A stretch of DNA of 61,582 nt from Akkermansiaceae bacterium UBA1315 (GCA_002307065.1 DBTN01000040.1:1-61582), one strand, 5' to 3'; positions 51,310-59,181 are shown, numbered from the stretch's first letter. The notes: generated from the sequence alone by a model not told the origin. Program-made: numbers and translations.

Positions 51310-52710
51310 ATGGATTTTCCGTCTTACTATCTCGATCATATCGCCGGGGGGCGTTTGATTATCGGATTGATCGCATCGATTCATGTATTGATCAACCATC
51401 CGCTTGCCGTCGGAGCATATCCGATTTTGACATTCATGGAATGGTGGGCACATAAGCACCATCGTCCGGATATTGATCAATTAGCTTATAAGATCACGTT
51501 TGTCGTTTTTATCGTCACGACCACGATCGGAGCGATGACAGGTGTAGGTATTTGGTTGTCGACCTCGTTATTCGCGCCTTTCGGGATTGGAAGCCTGCTG
51601 CGGGTTTTCTTTTTTGGATGGTTTGCAGAATGGTTGGTGTTCATCTCGGAAGTTTGCCTGATCATGTGGTGGTTCCTCAGTTGGAAAAAGGCCGACACTC
51701 CGGAGAAAAAGCGCAAGCATATCAAAATCGGCATCGCTCTCAGCATCATGTCTTGGCTCACGATGGCTTTGATTGTTGCCGTTCTTGGTTTCATGATGAA
51801 TACCGGTGACTGGAGTCAAAGCCGCGCTTTCATCGATGCGATGACTGCGCCCCTTTACCTGCCTCAGCTTGGATTTCGCACGGCATTTGCCTTCATGACC
51901 GGTGCGGTTTTTGTCTGGTTTTGTACCGGCTTTTTCACCAAGAAGAATCCTCAGGCACGATATTGGGTGATTGAGAAACTTTCTCATGTGACCATCGTCT
52001 CGCTGATTTTTGTTTTCTTTTTTGGTATTTGGTATTGGTCCCGGATTCCCGAGGCCATGCGAGCGAACCAAGCGGTCGCTTTGCTGTCTCAAGGGTTTAG
52101 CGGTTGGTTGGGTAAATTCCATTCGTTGCTCATGTGGACCGTCGCGACGTTTTTGGTGATCGGTGTCGGAGGCTGGATCGTTCCGCGTCTGATACCGCGG
52201 TGGGCTCTGTTGATTCCGACATTTATGGGGATATGGCTGCTAGGGCACTTCGAGCGCGCCCGCGAATTTATGCGGAAACCATGGGTGATCGCGGAATATA
52301 TGTATTCCAATGGCATCCGAAAAGATGAACTCCGTTTCCTTCAGAGCGAGGGGATGCTGACGCACGCTACCTACGTGAAACATCGTAAAGTCACCGCCGA
52401 AAATCGGATCGAGGCCGGGCAGGATGTGTTTATGATTTCATGTTCCCGCTGCCATAGCACGACGGGTATCAACGGGGTGCTTGATAAGTTTACACTCATG
52501 TATGGGCCGGGCGATTGGAATGCCGATGGCATGGTTTCGTTTCTCGGAACGATGCACAAGACGAGCACTTTCATGCCTCCATTTCCTGGAAACCGCGCCG
52601 AAAAAGAGGCTCTTGTCGCCTATATCCTTGATCTCCGAAAAACCCGTAAGCCGCTTGAGGGCGCGCAAACCGAAGGGATTCGAATTCCTGAAACCCAAAC
52701 TTCCCACTGA
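51310..52710 (+). CDS. Cytochrome-bd-like membrane oxidase subunit with C-terminal cytochrome c domain
   Basis: 466 residues. About eight transmembrane helices (residues 1-330), whose first two helices carry LIASIHVLINHPLAVGAYP, recalling the heme-b595 His helix of CydA, and FAEWLVFISEVCLIMWWF, recalling its Glu-rich helix. A C-terminal periplasmic domain follows with one heme c site, CSRCH, and a candidate distal Met (FMPPFP). This resembles the cytochrome-c-fused (OR-C-like) branch of the bd superfamily, which lacks the quinol loop, so electrons may come from cytochrome c. Translationally linked to the next subunit (2-bp gap). Divergent from regB. Confidence 0.7.
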   Translation: MDFPSYYLDHIAGGRLIIGLIASIHVLINHPLAVGAYPILTFMEWWAHKHHRPDIDQLAYKITFVVFIVTTTIGAMTGVGIWLSTSLFAPFGIGSLLRVFFFGWFAEWLVFISEVCLIMWWFLSWKKADTPEKKRKHIKIGIALSIMSWLTMALIVAVLGFMMNTGDWSQSRAFIDAMTAPLYLPQLGFRTAFAFMTGAVFVWFCTGFFTKKNPQARYWVIEKLSHVTIVSLIFVFFFGIWYWSRIPEAMRANQAVALLSQGFSGWLGKFHSLLMWTVATFLVIGVGGWIVPRLIPRWALLIPTFMGIWLLGHFERAREFMRKPWVIAEYMYSNGIRKDELRFLQSEGMLTHATYVKHRKVTAENRIEAGQDVFMISCSRCHSTTGINGVLDKFTLMYGPGDWNADGMVSFLGTMHKTSTFMPPFPGNRAEKEALVAYILDLRKTRKPLEGAQTEGIRIPETQTSH

Positions 52711-52712
52711 AG

Positions 52713-54029
52713 ATGATTCTCTCAATTCTTGCTCATACTCCGATTCCCCGTGATCTGCCTCTGCCTCTACCTTTGCCGGAGGGTTTGTTGAAAGCGCTGC
52801 TGGTTGTCTTCTTCCTTGTGCATATTTTGTTCGTAAACCTCACGGTCGGTGGGTCGATTCTCGTGGCGATTTTTGAAGGTTTGGGCTTTCGGAAGCGGCG
52901 CTATGATCTTCTTGCACTGGAAATTGCAAAAACGGTGACGGTCAACAAGAGCCTCGCGGTGGTGATGGGCATCGGCCCTTTGCTTTGCATCAATCTGGTT
53001 TATACCGTTGAATGGTATGGTGCGAACGCTCTAACGGGTCATGCCTGGTTGTTGATCATTCCTCTGATCACCTTGGCGTTCTTACTCGCGTATCTTCACA
53101 AATACACTTGGCATCGATGGGAATCGGGTGGTTGGAAGATTGGCCACTGGGCGATTGTTCTCGCATCGACCTTGTTGTTTCTTTGCATTCCTTTCGTCTT
53201 TTTGGCGAATATCAATTTAATGCTCTTTCCGAGCGAATGGGAGAAAGTGAAAGGCTTCTTTTCCAGTCTGCGGATTGGAAACGTCTTTCCTCGGTACTTG
53301 CACTTTTTACTCGCATCGGTCGCTTTGTCGGGGCTTGCGGGTGCAGGTTGGTTTTGGAAAGCGACGGTTGTGGAGAAAATTCCGGGTTTCCGCAGGGACG
53401 AGCTTCGGCGGATGTTTTATCGCGTTGCCATGTGGGCGACCGGTTTACAGTTCATCGCTGGACCGATTTTGCTTTTTACGTTGCCCGGTGTCGGGGTGAC
53501 TCCTCTGCTTTATAAGATCATTTTGCCTTCCGCCGCGTTAGGTCTTTGCCTTTGGTATGCGTTGTGGAAGAAGGTGAAAGGGTCCGACGGCAATCTATCA
53601 ACCGGTTTTTTTCCGATCGTATGTTTCTTTTCCGTCGTGGTGCTCGGAATGGGTAGCGGTCGTCATGCGTATCGGGAGGCTGCGTTGGCGTCTCATCAAA
53701 GTCAGGTCCGAGAGCGAAGTGAGGACTACCAAAAACAATTGGAGGCATGGAACACCGCGCATCCCGAGGACGCCGAGAGCGATGCAGAAACTCCGGAGCA
53801 ACTCTTCGCCACCTGCGCCGCGTGTCATGCGCCGGACCAGCGACTGGTTGGGCCTTCCTTGAAAGAGATCGCCGTTATATATGCAGGAAATCCGGACGGC
53901 ATTGTGACTTGGGCAACGGCGCCGGGAAAAAAGAGGCCTGACTATCCGCCGATGCCGGCGTTCGCTCATCTTGGAGAAGAAAAGCTCAGAACGATCGCCG
54001 ATTATATTTTAGCGACCGCTCCGAAGTAA
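52713..54029 (+). CDS. Second cytochrome-bd-like membrane subunit with C-terminal cytochrome c domain
   Basis: 438 residues. About eight transmembrane helices. Residues ~28-55 read VVFFLVHILFVNLTVGGSI then LVAIFE, close to the CydA helix with the b595 ligand (FLFHFIFVPLSIGLAFLLAI in E. coli). A charged linker (QVRERSEDYQKQLEAW) leads to a heme c site CAACHAPDQRLVGPSLKEIA with Met in YPPMPAF. Both subunits thus look CydA-like and both carry heme c. The protein is an integral membrane complex partner of the preceding gene. Confidence 0.7.
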   Translation: MILSILAHTPIPRDLPLPLPLPEGLLKALLVVFFLVHILFVNLTVGGSILVAIFEGLGFRKRRYDLLALEIAKTVTVNKSLAVVMGIGPLLCINLVYTVEWYGANALTGHAWLLIIPLITLAFLLAYLHKYTWHRWESGGWKIGHWAIVLASTLLFLCIPFVFLANINLMLFPSEWEKVKGFFSSLRIGNVFPRYLHFLLASVALSGLAGAGWFWKATVVEKIPGFRRDELRRMFYRVAMWATGLQFIAGPILLFTLPGVGVTPLLYKIILPSAALGLCLWYALWKKVKGSDGNLSTGFFPIVCFFSVVVLGMGSGRHAYREAALASHQSQVRERSEDYQKQLEAWNTAHPEDAESDAETPEQLFATCAACHAPDQRLVGPSLKEIAVIYAGNPDGIVTWATAPGKKRPDYPPMPAFAHLGEEKLRTIADYILATAPK

Positions 54030-54073
54030 AAGCGGGCAGGATCATTCGTTCACCGAAATGAAAAGTCGTCCAT

Positions 54074-54793
54074 TTACGATGTTTTTCTTCTTCTGGGGCG
54101 CGTTAGGAAAAAGAGGATGATGCCCAAAAGGGAAATGAGAAAGGTCGCACCGGTGACAATGGTGAGAACGAGATCGCGCAAATCTTTTCCTGGGATGAAG
54201 CTGAATTTGTGGAAGTAAGTAAAAATGGAGGCTTCAAATTGTTTATTATCGTCCGTCGCACGGGTTACGCTGCCGGTAGTGGTTGAAACATAAACTCGGG
54301 TGTTGAGTTTGTCTTGGGTATCAAACCGGTAAACCGGCAGAATTCGGAAGATGTTTATATATTCGGAATTGTAGTTTTGAAGATAGTCCGTTTTTGAAAC
54401 CGGTTGATTGCCGAGGGCAGCGGACGCGATTTGCGAGGCGTAGATTTCGTCGGTGTTCGGATTGGTGATGCCGTCGACGGCGTTGACATATTGTGGGGCC
54501 TCACCGGCGAAAAAGATTTGATAGAACGGTTGGTTCGAGATGGTTCGCAGGTTTACCGCGAGCGGTGGGGTTTTGATGGCGGGTGATGCTTCGAGAGCTT
54601 TCGCCACGGCTTCCGGCGCGGTGACGCGGATGGCGCCGGTATCAAGGCCGCCGCCCGAGGGTCGGGCGGCGGGTGGGGGAGCCTGGGTTCGCGACATGAT
54701 GATGTGAAGCACGCCGCTGCCGGATGACATCAGGAGGGTGATGCTGAAGATCAGTCCGATCCAGCGGTGGGCTTTGCGAATCCAGGATTTCAT
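54074..54793 (-). CDS. PepSY domain membrane protein (PiuB-like/reductase-associated)
   Basis: 239 residues. An N-terminal transmembrane helix with KSWIRKAHRWIGLIFSITLL, a periplasmic PepSY-like part with APEAVAKALE and YVNAVDGITN, a second PepSY-type segment with TRVYVSTTTGSVTRATDDNK, and a C-terminal helix (LVLTIVTGATFLISLLGIIL) followed by RPRRRK. Such proteins flank TonB receptors and help reduce or release iron from siderophores. Downstream of the TonB receptor gene, with a palindromic repeat element between. Confidence 0.85.
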   Translation of the reverse strand: MKSWIRKAHRWIGLIFSITLLMSSGSGVLHIIMSRTQAPPPAARPSGGGLDTGAIRVTAPEAVAKALEASPAIKTPPLAVNLRTISNQPFYQIFFAGEAPQYVNAVDGITNPNTDEIYASQIASAALGNQPVSKTDYLQNYNSEYINIFRILPVYRFDTQDKLNTRVYVSTTTGSVTRATDDNKQFEASIFTYFHKFSFIPGKDLRDLVLTIVTGATFLISLLGIILFFLTRPRRRKTS

Positions 54794-54824
54794 AGGGGTC
54801 TGTTAGAGGTCGTAAGATTTGAAT

Positions 54825-54910
54825 AGGAGCGCGTTCATTTTGAACGCTGTCCCCGGGGTTTTCGACAGGATGTCGAAAAGGGGGAGTCGATAGGATATCG
54901 ACGCTCCTTT
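54825..54910. repeat. Composite palindromic (MITE/BIME-like) element, copy D
   Basis: Bounded by GGAGCG at the left and CGCTCC at the right. Inside are three hairpins: AGCGCGTTCATTTTGAACGCT, TTTTCGACAGGATGTCGAAAA and GTCGATAGGATATCGAC. Copy E at 61416-61531 has the same parts. It lies between pepSY and the TonB receptor gene, so it would be transcribed within that operon. Confidence 0.85.
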
Positions 54911-54926
54911 GATGGTTCGATAGGCG

Positions 54927-56984
54927 TTACCAATTCCACTGAAGGCCAGCGTAAACACTGCGGCCGTCGCCGGGCAGGTATTGGGTGGGGGCGGAAGGAT
55001 TGAAAGTATCCAGCACGTTGTAGGTGCTTGCGTAATGTTCGTCCGTGAGGTTCTTCGCCTCGATAAACCAGGAGATGCCTTTTTCTTTGCGTTGTCCGAG
55101 TTTGAATCCGACGAGCGCGTAAGGATCGGCAGTCGTGGTGTTGCGGTGATCAATGTAGGATTCAACCGGTACCCATTCGAAGGTCGGTCCGGCATACCAA
55201 CCGGAGGAATTTTCCCAGACGAGTTCTCCACGGATCAAATGGGGCGGCAGTCCTGCGATTTTGTTTCCCGAGTAGTCGTAGGTGTCGGTGGAATGGCGAT
55301 CAAATTCGAATTTACCGTAGGTCCAGGCGCTGCGGAAGACGACGCGATGGTCAGGCATATCTTTCCAACTTTGTCCTAACAGGTCGATCTCCGCTCCGAC
55401 TTCGATACCGGTATGGGTCGTTTGGTCGGCGTTGGTGGTGGTGCTGCTGTTGGTGATGGGATCGACGATAGTGAGCAGCTCGTTTTCGATTTCGGCATGA
55501 TACGCCGTGACATCCCAACGGAAGAAGTTGCGCATGCCGCGAGTTCCGATTTCGAAACTAGTCGCAGTTTGTGCGTCACGCGCGGTGTTGGCGGTGTAGG
55601 TTTCGCTGAAAGACGGCGGCTCGTAACTGCCGCTGACGTTTGCGAAAACCTGGAGATCGTTTCCGTCCCATCGCATTCCGACTTTTGGGGCGAACTGGTT
55701 GTAGCTGTAATCGTAGCTATCCGGCGTGCCGAGGATCTGGTCGAGTTCGCGGCGGTTGTGCGCGTAACTGCCACCGATGATGGCGGAGAATCCTTTTCCG
55801 AGGGTGAACTGGTCTTCGGCAAATGCTTCGAAATTGGTTGCGATCTGATCGTTTTCGAGAACCTTCGCACCTCGTTCTCCATTAAGGTTCAGGAACTGCG
55901 CGGCGCGGGTTTTTCCGTAGGTGAATAAAAGGCCAGCGCGGACGTTGTTTTCGTGAGCGAAAAGGTCGCTTGAGTTCACAAAAGTGACACCGAGCAACGC
56001 GTCGTTCGATACTTGATCGATGGTTTGGAAAATCGGGTGGTCGAGATCTTTGTAGGTCCAAGCGGCGGTGAGATCCCAAGTATTGTCGCCGTTTACGAAG
56101 CTGGTCTTGTTGGCGATGCGATACAGTTGGAAGTCGCGATGTTGATCTTTCGCGATGTTGTCGGGATTGGCTTTGCTCGGATCGTTTTCGAGGTCGTCTT
56201 TGCTGAGGGCGCCTGGGAGTTCCGAGTCGGTATTGACGGCGGAGAAATAAAGGCGGTTCTCGATGGTGTCGGAAATTTTCCAGCCGAAGTTGGTGAAGAG
56301 GCGTTGGTTGTTTTGTTCGGCGTGATCGCGGAAACCTTCCTGATATTGTTGCGTAAAGGATGCGTAGGCATCGGTGGTTTCGTCCGCGAGGCCCCCGGCC
56401 ACCGTCGCACGGAGATAGTCATAGGATCCCGCTTCGATGCGAAACAAGCCGCCCGGCGAGTTGCGGCCATTTCTTGAAATGTAATCGATCGCGCCGCCGA
56501 GTGTGGAACTGCCATATGCCAAGGCGTTCCCTCCCCGCCAGATATTGATATGATCGGTCGCCGTGGGTTCGAGCGATTGCATATCAAATCCGCCGTCGGC
56601 GAGGTTGATCGGGATGCCATCTTGAAGAACCCGGATGCCTCTTCCGTGGAAAGTCCGCTGAAGGCCCGAGCCACGGATGGAAATTCGGGACTCGTCCGAG
56701 CCGAAACGGGATTGAGCGACGACGCCGGGTGAAAGAGCGAACGTATCGGCCATCGTGCTGGCGCGACCTGTTAGATATCGTTCCGAGTCGATGACTTCGG
56801 TGCCGCCTGGGGTCTTGGCGAGCTCCTCGCGGCTGTCTTCGGTCGTGGGGACCGTGAGGGCTTTTTCGCGCTCGGCTCGCACGACCATTTCATCGAGCGG
56901 GAGCGGTTTGGATGCAGTGGTTTGAGCGGCGGCGGTGGCGATCAGGCCGCCAAAACCGGTGAGTAAAAGTTGGATGGATTTCAT
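54927..56984 (-). CDS. TonB-dependent outer-membrane receptor
   Basis: 685 residues. Signal peptide (MKSIQLLLTGFGGLIATAAA), TonB-box-like region, plug domain with RISIRGSGLQRTFHGRGIRV and GGAIDYISRNG, then a 22-strand barrel ending in the conserved C-terminal ...YAGLQWNW with terminal aromatic. FecA/siderophore- or copper-type receptors share this plug, and the ligand is not readable. The downstream PepSY gene favours iron, while the CxxCC leader leaves copper open. A structured leader RNA (57018-57122) precedes it. Confidence 0.93.
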   Translation of the reverse strand: MKSIQLLLTGFGGLIATAAAQTTASKPLPLDEMVVRAEREKALTVPTTEDSREELAKTPGGTEVIDSERYLTGRASTMADTFALSPGVVAQSRFGSDESRISIRGSGLQRTFHGRGIRVLQDGIPINLADGGFDMQSLEPTATDHINIWRGGNALAYGSSTLGGAIDYISRNGRNSPGGLFRIEAGSYDYLRATVAGGLADETTDAYASFTQQYQEGFRDHAEQNNQRLFTNFGWKISDTIENRLYFSAVNTDSELPGALSKDDLENDPSKANPDNIAKDQHRDFQLYRIANKTSFVNGDNTWDLTAAWTYKDLDHPIFQTIDQVSNDALLGVTFVNSSDLFAHENNVRAGLLFTYGKTRAAQFLNLNGERGAKVLENDQIATNFEAFAEDQFTLGKGFSAIIGGSYAHNRRELDQILGTPDSYDYSYNQFAPKVGMRWDGNDLQVFANVSGSYEPPSFSETYTANTARDAQTATSFEIGTRGMRNFFRWDVTAYHAEIENELLTIVDPITNSSTTTNADQTTHTGIEVGAEIDLLGQSWKDMPDHRVVFRSAWTYGKFEFDRHSTDTYDYSGNKIAGLPPHLIRGELVWENSSGWYAGPTFEWVPVESYIDHRNTTTADPYALVGFKLGQRKEKGISWFIEAKNLTDEHYASTYNVLDTFNPSAPTQYLPGDGRSVYAGLQWNW

Positions 56985-57017
56985 GGAAGATGATATTTTT
57001 GAAAATGAGAGAGAAAG

Positions 57018-57125
57018 GCGGACTCCTCCCGCCGGGATGATGCGGTTACGCGTCCCGACGGAAGGCCTGGCCGTTGTCCTTGCGCTTCCGGGTGAGCGGA
57101 AATGCAGGCCAGAGGGGTTCCGTTT
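57018..57125 (-). ncRNA. Conserved structured leader RNA, locus 2 (candidate cis-regulator)
   Basis: Read on the minus strand. Outer helix CGGAA/TTCCG (57118-57122 with 57059-57063), helix CTGGCC/GGCCAG (57107-57112 with 57067-57072), inner hairpin TTCCG-CTCACC-CGGAA (57101-57086), the conserved GGAAGCGCAAGGACAA, hairpin CGGGA...TCCCG (57057-57053 with 57037-57033), then GGGAGGAG (57030-57023). The last lies within GGCGG-GAGGAGT-CCGCC plus TTT, a possible sequestering or attenuator hairpin. It matches the RNA at 44015-44115 in order and in words. It is 34 bp before the TonB receptor start. I saw no fit to cobalamin or other common riboswitch cores. Confidence 0.75.
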
Positions 57126-57254
57126 TTACGCGTGGGAAATCTCTCGGGAGTCTCCAAGTCGCTATGCCTCCGCGAGAGCAGCATGCTCCGCTGAGACGTG
57201 GGCCGTTTTGGAATCATCCGCCGAATTTTGGCAGACGGTTCTCCCGAGACGCGA

Positions 57255-57659
57255 TCAACCGACTCGCGGTGGGGGCGTAGGCGGGGATGCCGAAATGGCA
57301 TCGTGGAAAAGATGTCCTCGGGGGAACGTGATGGGGGAAAGCTCGCGTGGCGATGGCGGGGAAAGAGCGGTGATTTGTCCCGCAGGAATCATCTCTTGAA
57401 GCTGTTTGACCGAGACGGAGGTCGAAATCGGGGCGACCGGTTGGTCTTTTGCCGGTTCCCGGGCGGCTTCGATTTTACAGCAAAGTTTGCAGGGCTTTTC
57501 TCCGCTGAACGTGTCTTTGGTCGCTTGGATGATGCCGTCGTTTTGCGAATACGTGACGAGCATGCCGACCCAGGCGTAGACTTGCATCAACGAATAAGGC
57601 CCGCCTGCCAATTGGAGGCAGCCGAGCAGCACGAGCATAAGTTGGAAAGGCTTCTTCAG
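57255..57659 (-). CDS. Small membrane-anchored CxxCC protein with polyproline C-terminus, copy 2
   Basis: 134 residues if started at CTG 57659, or 127 from the ATG at 57638. The CTG start gives (M)KKPFQLMLVLLGCLQLAGG, matching copy 1 from the first residue. Cys 57, 60 and 61 lie in FSGEKPCKLCCKI. The linker has Ala/Pro/Ser, and the C-terminus is ASPPTPPPRVG. In both loci the DNA word CTGAAGAAGCC sits at the proposed start, and the stop is followed by the structured RNA. The next gene is the TonB receptor at 56984. No family name recognised; the leader-peptide role is inferred from layout. Confidence 0.78.
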   Translation of the reverse strand: MKKPFQLMLVLLGCLQLAGGPYSLMQVYAWVGMLVTYSQNDGIIQATKDTFSGEKPCKLCCKIEAAREPAKDQPVAPISTSVSVKQLQEMIPAGQITALSPPSPRELSPITFPRGHLFHDAISASPPTPPPRVG

Positions 57660-57679
57660 GGTGGGATGGGACCGTAGTT

Positions 57680-57692
57680 GAAGCGCAAGGAC
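57680..57692 (-). promoter_or_regulatory. Upstream arm of the 13-nt inverted repeat, locus 2
   Basis: On the minus strand GTCCTTGCGCTTC, 20 nt before the proposed CTG start. Perfectly complementary to GAAGCGCAAGGAC in the leader RNA (plus coordinates 57076-57088). The distance between arms is 617 bp here and 608 bp at locus 1. Confidence 0.75.
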
Positions 57693-57745
57693 AGGTGGGT
57701 TTTAGGAATGAGAGAGGGAAGCGGCAAGATGAAATCCGGATTTTT

Positions 57746-58342
57746 TCACCGTTGCCGGAACCAGCCGGTGATGCTCATGCGGGATTGGACGGCGGGGAGG
57801 ACTTCGTGCCAGAAGTCTCCGGCGAAAAAGCAGACGAGCGTTCCCATGCGCGGTTCGATGAGTTCGAAGAGGCCGTCTTTTCCCTCGGGAGTTGTCCAGA
57901 GTTTGAGTTCGCCGCCGTCACCCGGTTTCCACGATTCGTTGAGATAGAGGATCACCGTGACGATCCGATCGTTTGTTCCTGCGTGGCGGTCGAGGTGAGC
58001 TTTGTAAAATCCACCGGTCGGATAGATCGCGAAGTGTCCTTCGAAATCGAAAAGGCCGAGGAAAAACCGTTGGTTGAGGGCAAGGCGAAACGTTTCGAGT
58101 TGAGCGAGATAGATTTCCTGTTCTATCGATTCTTCGCCCGGCTGCAGCCACATCACATGGTCGCGACGGATGTCTTCGCGGATTTCCAAACCGGTTCCGC
58201 GGCCGACGCCTGCACGGCGGAAGTTTCCTTTTTCAAAGGCGGTTTGGCATTCGTCTTTCAGCCGCAGGGAATCAGCGGGATTGAGACAACCGGGCAAAAT
58301 GGCCCAGCCGTGCCGGTCCATGGTGTTTAAAAACTCTTCCAC
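57746..58342 (-). CDS. 2OG-Fe(II) oxygenase (prolyl 4-hydroxylase-like)
   Basis: 198 residues. The double-stranded beta-helix has the Fe ligands in YKAHLDRHAG (HxD) and the distal His in GDFWHEVLP, with the 2-oxoglutarate-binding Arg in SRMSITGWFRQR. TLVCFFAGDFWHEV is typical of P4H-like enzymes. Upstream of the CxxCC gene on the same strand (86 bp). In other bacteria related oxygenases (YbiX/PiuC) sit beside TonB receptors, so a link to iron status is plausible. The substrate is unknown. Confidence 0.88.
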   Translation of the reverse strand: MEEFLNTMDRHGWAILPGCLNPADSLRLKDECQTAFEKGNFRRAGVGRGTGLEIREDIRRDHVMWLQPGEESIEQEIYLAQLETFRLALNQRFFLGLFDFEGHFAIYPTGGFYKAHLDRHAGTNDRIVTVILYLNESWKPGDGGELKLWTTPEGKDGLFELIEPRMGTLVCFFAGDFWHEVLPAVQSRMSITGWFRQR

Positions 58343-58461
58343 TCATTTCAGAAGCACAAAACCGGATGTAGCAGCGAGCTAATTCGAAAAGGGGCAGGAT
58401 CGCGTTGCGCCCGATTGGCTTGCGGATTGACGGAAAGCCGCGGGTGAGGGAAAATGAAGGC

Positions 58462-59181
58462 ATGAGCGAGACCCCGCAGGATCCTACATTGCTGTCACGG
58501 CCCAAGCTGGTGGCACCGGACGGGCACACCAAAGTGTTGCTGCATTCGTGCTGTGCGCCGTGTTCGGGCGAGGTGATGGAGGCGATGACGGCGTCGGGGA
58601 TCGACTACACCATTTATTTCTACAATCCGAACATTCACCCGCGGACGGAGTATGAGCTTCGAAAAACGGAGAACATCCGGTTCGCGGAAAAACATAACAT
58701 TCCCTTCATTGACGCCGATTACGACAGCGACAACTGGTTCGCGCGGGCGAAAGGGATGGAAATGGAACCGGAGCGTGGGATTCGCTGCACGATGTGTTTC
58801 GACATGCGTTTCGAGCGCACGGCGCTGCATGCGTACGAGAATGGATTTCCGGTGATCACCAGTTGTCTGGGGATTTCACGATGGAAAAACATGGAGCAGA
58901 TCAATGGCTCCGGGGAACGAGCCGCTGCGAAATATCCCGGCGTGACCTATTGGACGCACAACTGGCGTAAAATGGGCGGCGCGGCGCGGATGGTGGAAAT
59001 TTCGAAGCGTGAGAACTTTTATCAGCAGGAATATTGCGGCTGCATTTATTCGCTGCGTGACACGAATCTTTGGCGGCAATCCAAAGGAAATCCGAAGATT
59101 GTGCGCGGGGAGAAATTTTACGGTAAGACGTCGCAAGACGGCAAACCGGTATCCGAAGAAGCCTCACCGAGCGCCGAATGA
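58462..59181 (+). CDS. queH: Epoxyqueuosine reductase QueH
   Basis: Last step of queuosine synthesis in tRNA. 239 residues from the ATG at 58462. The N-terminal VLLHSCCAPCSGEVMEAM gives the CCAPC iron-sulfur/thiol motif, IRCTMCFDMRFE the second Cys pair, and FYQQEYCGCIYSLRD the C-terminal Cys motif, all typical of DUF208/QueH. The frame is open upstream but the chosen ATG begins the polypeptide sensibly. Divergent from the oxygenase. Confidence 0.95.
   Translation: MSETPQDPTLLSRPKLVAPDGHTKVLLHSCCAPCSGEVMEAMTASGIDYTIYFYNPNIHPRTEYELRKTENIRFAEKHNIPFIDADYDSDNWFARAKGMEMEPERGIRCTMCFDMRFERTALHAYENGFPVITSCLGISRWKNMEQINGSGERAAAKYPGVTYWTHNWRKMGGAARMVEISKRENFYQQEYCGCIYSLRDTNLWRQSKGNPKIVRGEKFYGKTSQDGKPVSEEASPSAE

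Noticed and set aside
57018..57240. Cobalamin riboswitch before the TonB receptor
   Set aside because: No B12-box-like core (AGYCMGgAgACCkGCC pattern) on the minus strand, and the same RNA precedes a cytochrome gene.
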